Positions 60,877-64,000 of a stretch of DNA of 64,000 nt are shown here, piece after piece (the first letter of the stretch is position 1; each line of letters begins with the position of its first letter). The translations under genes were made by a program, and so were the position numbers. Below the pieces are notes generated by a model. It was not told the origin of the DNA. It saw nothing but the letters and a program-made list of their open reading frames with translations, and ran no database searches. Source of the stretch: Neorhizobium sp. JUb45. GTDB taxonomy: Bacteria; Pseudomonadota; Alphaproteobacteria; Rhizobiales; Rhizobiaceae. The stretch covers positions 62,001 through 126,000 of the forward strand of contig NZ_SLYW01000009.1 of the NCBI RefSeq assembly GCF_004343585.1. Direction: 5' to 3'.

Positions 60877-61002
60877 GAACTCTTTCGGGACGTTGAGACC
60901 CTTCGTCAGCTATAAGAGCCTCTCCACGGACAGGCAGAGCGTTAGTTTCCGTCTTATTGAGACGGCTTCCTTCTCCCGAACTCCGCCTTCTCTGCAGAAG
61001 AA

Positions 61003-61254
61003 ATGGACGCTCCGACCCTCGATCTGGGTTGGGTGCAGCAGAGCGCCGATCCGGCAGTGGTCCAAAGCAGTGAGAGCGCATTGGCGAAGGTACTTTCGAG
61101 CCGGATCTGCCGCATGTCGGGGGACGACGACACGCCCACCCGGCGCCCAATCAAGGATCTCTTCGCGCTTGGTGAAGGGAAGGCTGTTGAAATCATCCGG
61201 AAGACGCAGCGAGATCCTGCATCGCCCAGCCGCGTGATATCACCGAGGTTTTGA
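61003..61254 (+). CDS. Hypothetical protein
   Basis: 83 residues beginning MDAPTLDLGWVQQSADPAVV, without signal peptide or membrane segment. The frame has plausible codon use, and a weak AGAAG upstream. I do not recognise it; the overlapping frame at 60863-61237 is Arg/Ser-rich and looks like a shadow. Confidence 0.3.
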   Translation: MDAPTLDLGWVQQSADPAVVQSSESALAKVLSSRICRMSGDDDTPTRRPIKDLFALGEGKAVEIIRKTQRDPASPSRVISPRF

Positions 61255-61591
61255 CCATGAAGGGAGCGCGCCTGATGAGGTAGCTTGTCTTTGAAATATC
61301 CCTCCGAAAGTCCGTCGTCGATCATATGGTACGTTTCCTGTTTAGCTTCACATCGATATGGGAAGCTCTTTCATCTAGTATTGCGCCACATTCCTCCAAC
61401 TAAGATGCGGGCTGAAATAACTTTTCCAGTTGTGGCCGGATCACTCAAAAGTGCAAAGCGGCTCGGACACGATCGAGGCTCGACAAAACTCATTGTCGCG
61501 CTTCCATGGAAACTCAATCACAGATCAGGCGACAGCCGGTAATGTGAGGGCAGAACACCGGTCACGCGCATCGCTGGTTCAGAATTGTTTC
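61255..61591. other. Intergenic stretch downstream of malate synthase gene
   Basis: 337 bases. No recognisable gene; no obvious terminator hairpin with T-run was found for the malate synthase gene that ends at 61592. Confidence 0.45.
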
Positions 61592-63760
61592 TCAGCCGAT
61601 AGCGCTTTTGATCTCCAGCCGCCTGCGATGGAGCACCGGCTCGGTATAACCATTCGGCTGCTCGCGCCCCTTGAGCACCAGATCCAACGCTGCATGGAAG
61701 GCGATGGAGTTGTCGAAGTTTGCAGCCATCGGCGTGTAGAGCGGGTCGCCGGCATTCTGCTCATCGACGGTGCTGGCCATGCGTTTCATCGTCTCAACGA
61801 TCTGGTCTTCGCTCACCACCTTGTGGTGCAGCCAGTTGGCCATGTGCTGGGCGGAAATGCGCAGCGTCGCGCGGTCTTCCATCAGGCCGACATTGTTGAT
61901 GTCTGGAACCTTGGAGCAGCCGACGCCCTGATCGATCCAGCGCACCACATAACCGAGAATACCCTGCGCATTGTTGTCCAGCTCGCGGCTTATCTCCTCC
62001 GGTGTCCAGTTCGGACGCAGTGCCACCGGGACCGACAGGATATCCGCGAGTTTTGCACGGGTTCTGCTCTTCAGGCCATTTTGCACCGCCGCGACATCGA
62101 CCATGTGGTAATGCGTGGCATGCAGTGTTGCCGCCGTGGGAGACGGTACCCAGGCGGTATTGGCGCCCGCTTTCGGATGGCCGATCTTCTGCTCCAGCAT
62201 TGCCGCCATCAGATCCGGCATCGCCCACATGCCCTTGCCGATCTGCGCATGACCGGACAGGCCGCATTCGAGGCCGATATCGACATTCCGGTTTTCGTAC
62301 GCCGCAATCCAGGCAGCCTGTTTCATGTCGCCCTTGCGGATCATCGGGCCGGCTTCCATGGACGTATGGATTTCGTCGCCGGTACGATCAAGGAAGCCGG
62401 TATTGATGAAGACAACCCGATCCTTGGCGGCGCGAATGGACTCCTTGAGGTTGACGGTGGTGCGCCGCTCCTCATCCATAATGCCCATCTTGATGGTGTT
62501 GACCGCCATGCCGAGCAGCGTTTCGACGCGGCCAAAAATCTCGGCGGCGAAGGCAACCTCCTCCGGGCCATGCATCTTCGGCTTGACGACATACATGGAG
62601 CCGAGCCGGGAGTTTTTTCGCCTGCCGTTGCGCCCGATATCGTGAAGGGCGATCAGCGCCGTCACCACCGCATCCATGATACCTTCCGGCACTTCTGCAC
62701 CGTCCCGGTCCAGAATGGCCGGGTTGGTCATCAGATGACCGACATTGCGCACCAGCATCAGCGAGCGGCATTTGAGTTCGAAGGTCGAGCCATCCGGCGC
62801 GGTATAGTCCAGATCCTGGTTGAGCTTGCGGGTGAAAGACTTGCCGCCCTTCAAAACCCCTTCGGTCAGATCGCCTTTCATCAGGCCGAGCCAGTTGCGG
62901 TAAACGACCATCTTGTCGTCGGCATCAACCGCAGCAATGGAATCCTCGCAGTCCATGATCGTGGTGATCGCCGATTCGGCCCATACATCCGAGATATGCG
63001 CCGGATCGTCCTTGCCGATGGCTGTCGTCGAATCGATCAGGATCTCGACATGCAGATTGTTCTTCTTCAGGAGGATCTGCGTCGGCGCAGCTGGTTCGCC
63101 GAGATAACCGGCAAACTGGGAAGGGTCAGCCAGACCGGTGACCTGCCCATCTGTGAGCGTCACGAACAATGCAGCCGATTCGACCCTGAATGATGCCGCA
63201 TCCTTCCAGCTGGCGCCCGACAGAGGCGCAGATTGATCGAGGAAGTCCCGCACCCAGGCGATTACCTTGCTGCCGCGAACGGGATTATAGTCCTTTCCCT
63301 TTTCCGCGCCATCGGCCTCCGAAATGGCATCCGTGCCGTAAAGCGCATCGTAGAGCGATCCCCAGCGGGCATTCGCAGCATTCAGCGCGTAACGCGCGTT
63401 CATCACCGGCACGACGAGCTGCGGACCGGCAATCCTGGCGATTTCCGGGTCGACATTTTCGGTCGCAACCGAAAAATCCGGTCCCTCAGGCAGAAGATAA
63501 CCGATCTCACGCAGGAAAGCCTCGTAACCGGCCATGTCCGTGGGCGCACCGTTCTGGCGATACCAGTCATCAAGCTTCAGCTGGAACGCATCGCGCTTGG
63601 CGAGCAGGTCGCGATTTTTCGGCGCAAGATCATGGACGATCTGCGAAAATCCCTCGAAAAAGCGATCGACGTCGACGCCCGTTCCCGGCAGCGCTTCGTT
63701 CACGAGGAAATCATGCAGGGTGGTTTCGATGCGAAGTTCATCTCGTTCAACTCGTGACAC
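61592..63760 (-). CDS. glcB: Malate synthase G
   Basis: 722 residues from GTG 63760, which has GGAG six bases upstream and gives the family N-terminus (VSRVERDELRIETTLHDFLV); an ATG at 63772 would add four residues. Length matches E. coli GlcB (about 723). Signature regions: IMDCEDSIAAVDADDKMVVY, SRLGSMYVVKPKMHGPEEVA with the catalytic-site Arg, GIMDEERRTTVNL and FINTGFLDRTGDEIH with the Mg-binding acids, NVDIGLECGLSGHAQIGKGM. Condenses glyoxylate with acetyl-CoA to malate. Supports growth on C2 compounds; isocitrate lyase is not in the window. Confidence 0.97.
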   Translation of the reverse strand: MSRVERDELRIETTLHDFLVNEALPGTGVDVDRFFEGFSQIVHDLAPKNRDLLAKRDAFQLKLDDWYRQNGAPTDMAGYEAFLREIGYLLPEGPDFSVATENVDPEIARIAGPQLVVPVMNARYALNAANARWGSLYDALYGTDAISEADGAEKGKDYNPVRGSKVIAWVRDFLDQSAPLSGASWKDAASFRVESAALFVTLTDGQVTGLADPSQFAGYLGEPAAPTQILLKKNNLHVEILIDSTTAIGKDDPAHISDVWAESAITTIMDCEDSIAAVDADDKMVVYRNWLGLMKGDLTEGVLKGGKSFTRKLNQDLDYTAPDGSTFELKCRSLMLVRNVGHLMTNPAILDRDGAEVPEGIMDAVVTALIALHDIGRNGRRKNSRLGSMYVVKPKMHGPEEVAFAAEIFGRVETLLGMAVNTIKMGIMDEERRTTVNLKESIRAAKDRVVFINTGFLDRTGDEIHTSMEAGPMIRKGDMKQAAWIAAYENRNVDIGLECGLSGHAQIGKGMWAMPDLMAAMLEQKIGHPKAGANTAWVPSPTAATLHATHYHMVDVAAVQNGLKSRTRAKLADILSVPVALRPNWTPEEISRELDNNAQGILGYVVRWIDQGVGCSKVPDINNVGLMEDRATLRISAQHMANWLHHKVVSEDQIVETMKRMASTVDEQNAGDPLYTPMAANFDNSIAFHAALDLVLKGREQPNGYTEPVLHRRRLEIKSAIG

Positions 63761-63881
63761 TGCAGGCTCCATGCTTGGTAATATCTCTCAGAAGCTAATT
63801 GTCGAATGAACGTCTACCGGTATCAATGGAATATAATGCGCTTCACTTTTTCCAAAATGGAGAAAGTGGGTCGGAGCTGGC

Positions 63882-64000
63882 TCAGACTTCCCAGCAGGGG
63901 TCCGGGCCATAGATGTCCTGCAGATAATCGATAAAGATACGGACCTTCGCCGGCAGATGCGCGCGTGTTGGAAACACGGCCGAGATTGTCGCGTTGCGTG
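63882..64000 (-). CDS. LysR-family regulator, C-terminal part (5' end outside window)
   Basis: The minus-strand frame runs from the right edge to a stop at 63882 and ends AVFPTRAHLPAKVRIFIDYL then QDIYGPDPCWEV, the typical C-terminus of a LysR effector domain (P-A-K-V-R-x-F-I-D-x-L). The rest lies beyond the window. Role unknown; upstream neighbour is malate synthase on the same strand. Confidence 0.75.
   Translation of the reverse strand, partial: RNATISAVFPTRAHLPAKVRIFIDYLQDIYGPDPCWEV

Noticed and set aside
60863..61237. Plus-strand 124-residue ORF
   Set aside because: Arg/Ser-rich and overlapping a better-composed frame at 61003; no supporting features.
61430..63193. Plus-strand 587-residue ORF opposite malate synthase
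   Set aside because: Shadow; minus strand is malate synthase G with correct length and motifs.

Overview
The window looks like accessory-rich DNA from an alphaproteobacterium of the Rhizobiales (Rhizobium/Agrobacterium/Neorhizobium type). The signs are high-GC codon use, two sugar-type ABC importers each with its own LacI-family regulator, BA14K, DUF1236 and IalB-family envelope proteins, a GckA/TtuD-type glycerate kinase, multidomain c-di-GMP proteins, and IS66 and IS21 elements. This is inferred from protein families only; no rRNA or complete tRNA gene was seen.

Layout. (1) 1-6343: the C-terminal end of a LacI-type regulator, a FAD-dependent oxidoreductase, and a complete CUT1-type sugar ABC importer (binding protein, two permeases, MalK-type ATPase). 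(2) 6493-18733: a divergent LacI regulator and a nine-gene catabolic operon: Tat-exported oligopeptide/oligosaccharide-type binding protein, a GHL6-type glycoside-hydrolase-like protein, two Dpp-type permeases, a fused double ATPase, a hydroxypyruvate isomerase-like protein, a tartronate-semialdehyde reductase-like protein and a glycerate kinase. The last three form a coherent hydroxypyruvate to 2-phosphoglycerate route. (3) 18847-25545: a FecR-domain protein ending in 66 Gly-Asn repeats, co-directional with a CHASE2-GGDEF(degenerate)-EAL protein, followed by small envelope proteins and the first of two Rmf/CrpP-like small proteins. (4) 25930-30264: an arsenic island (arsR, arsN2-like acetyltransferase, a decayed arsC remnant, ACR3, arsC, arsH) and a convergent chrA. 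(5) 30265-39673: sparse, decayed DNA with tiny ORFs, the second Rmf/CrpP-like protein, a cold-shock remnant, an ArsR regulator, a dCache chemoreceptor, a CHASE4-GGDEF-EAL protein and a Phd/VapC toxin-antitoxin pair.

(6) 40046-53101: a two-partner secretion / contact-dependent-inhibition locus: an IalB-family protein, a TpsB (FhaC/ShlB) outer-membrane transporter, a 3311-residue filamentous-haemagglutinin/CdiA-like exoprotein, and a 267-residue partner whose start codon overlaps the exoprotein stop, in the position of an immunity gene. This is the best candidate for an undescribed system: the C-terminal toxin module and its partner are not ones I can assign with certainty. (7) 53267-56762: an IS66-family element interrupted in tnpC by an IS21-family element, whose other end lies inside a glycoside hydrolase family 4 gene of which only the N-terminal 27-28 codons remain; its divergent AraC-type regulator survives. 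(8) 58021-64000: an SDR oxidoreductase and LysR regulator sharing similar inverted repeats, a zinc-ribbon protein, decayed ORFs, malate synthase G and the end of another LysR regulator.

The genes themselves suggest a nutrient-scavenging, surface-interacting soil or plant-associated bacterium. Transport/catabolism operons dominate the left end, stress and signalling genes the middle, and competition and mobile DNA the right.
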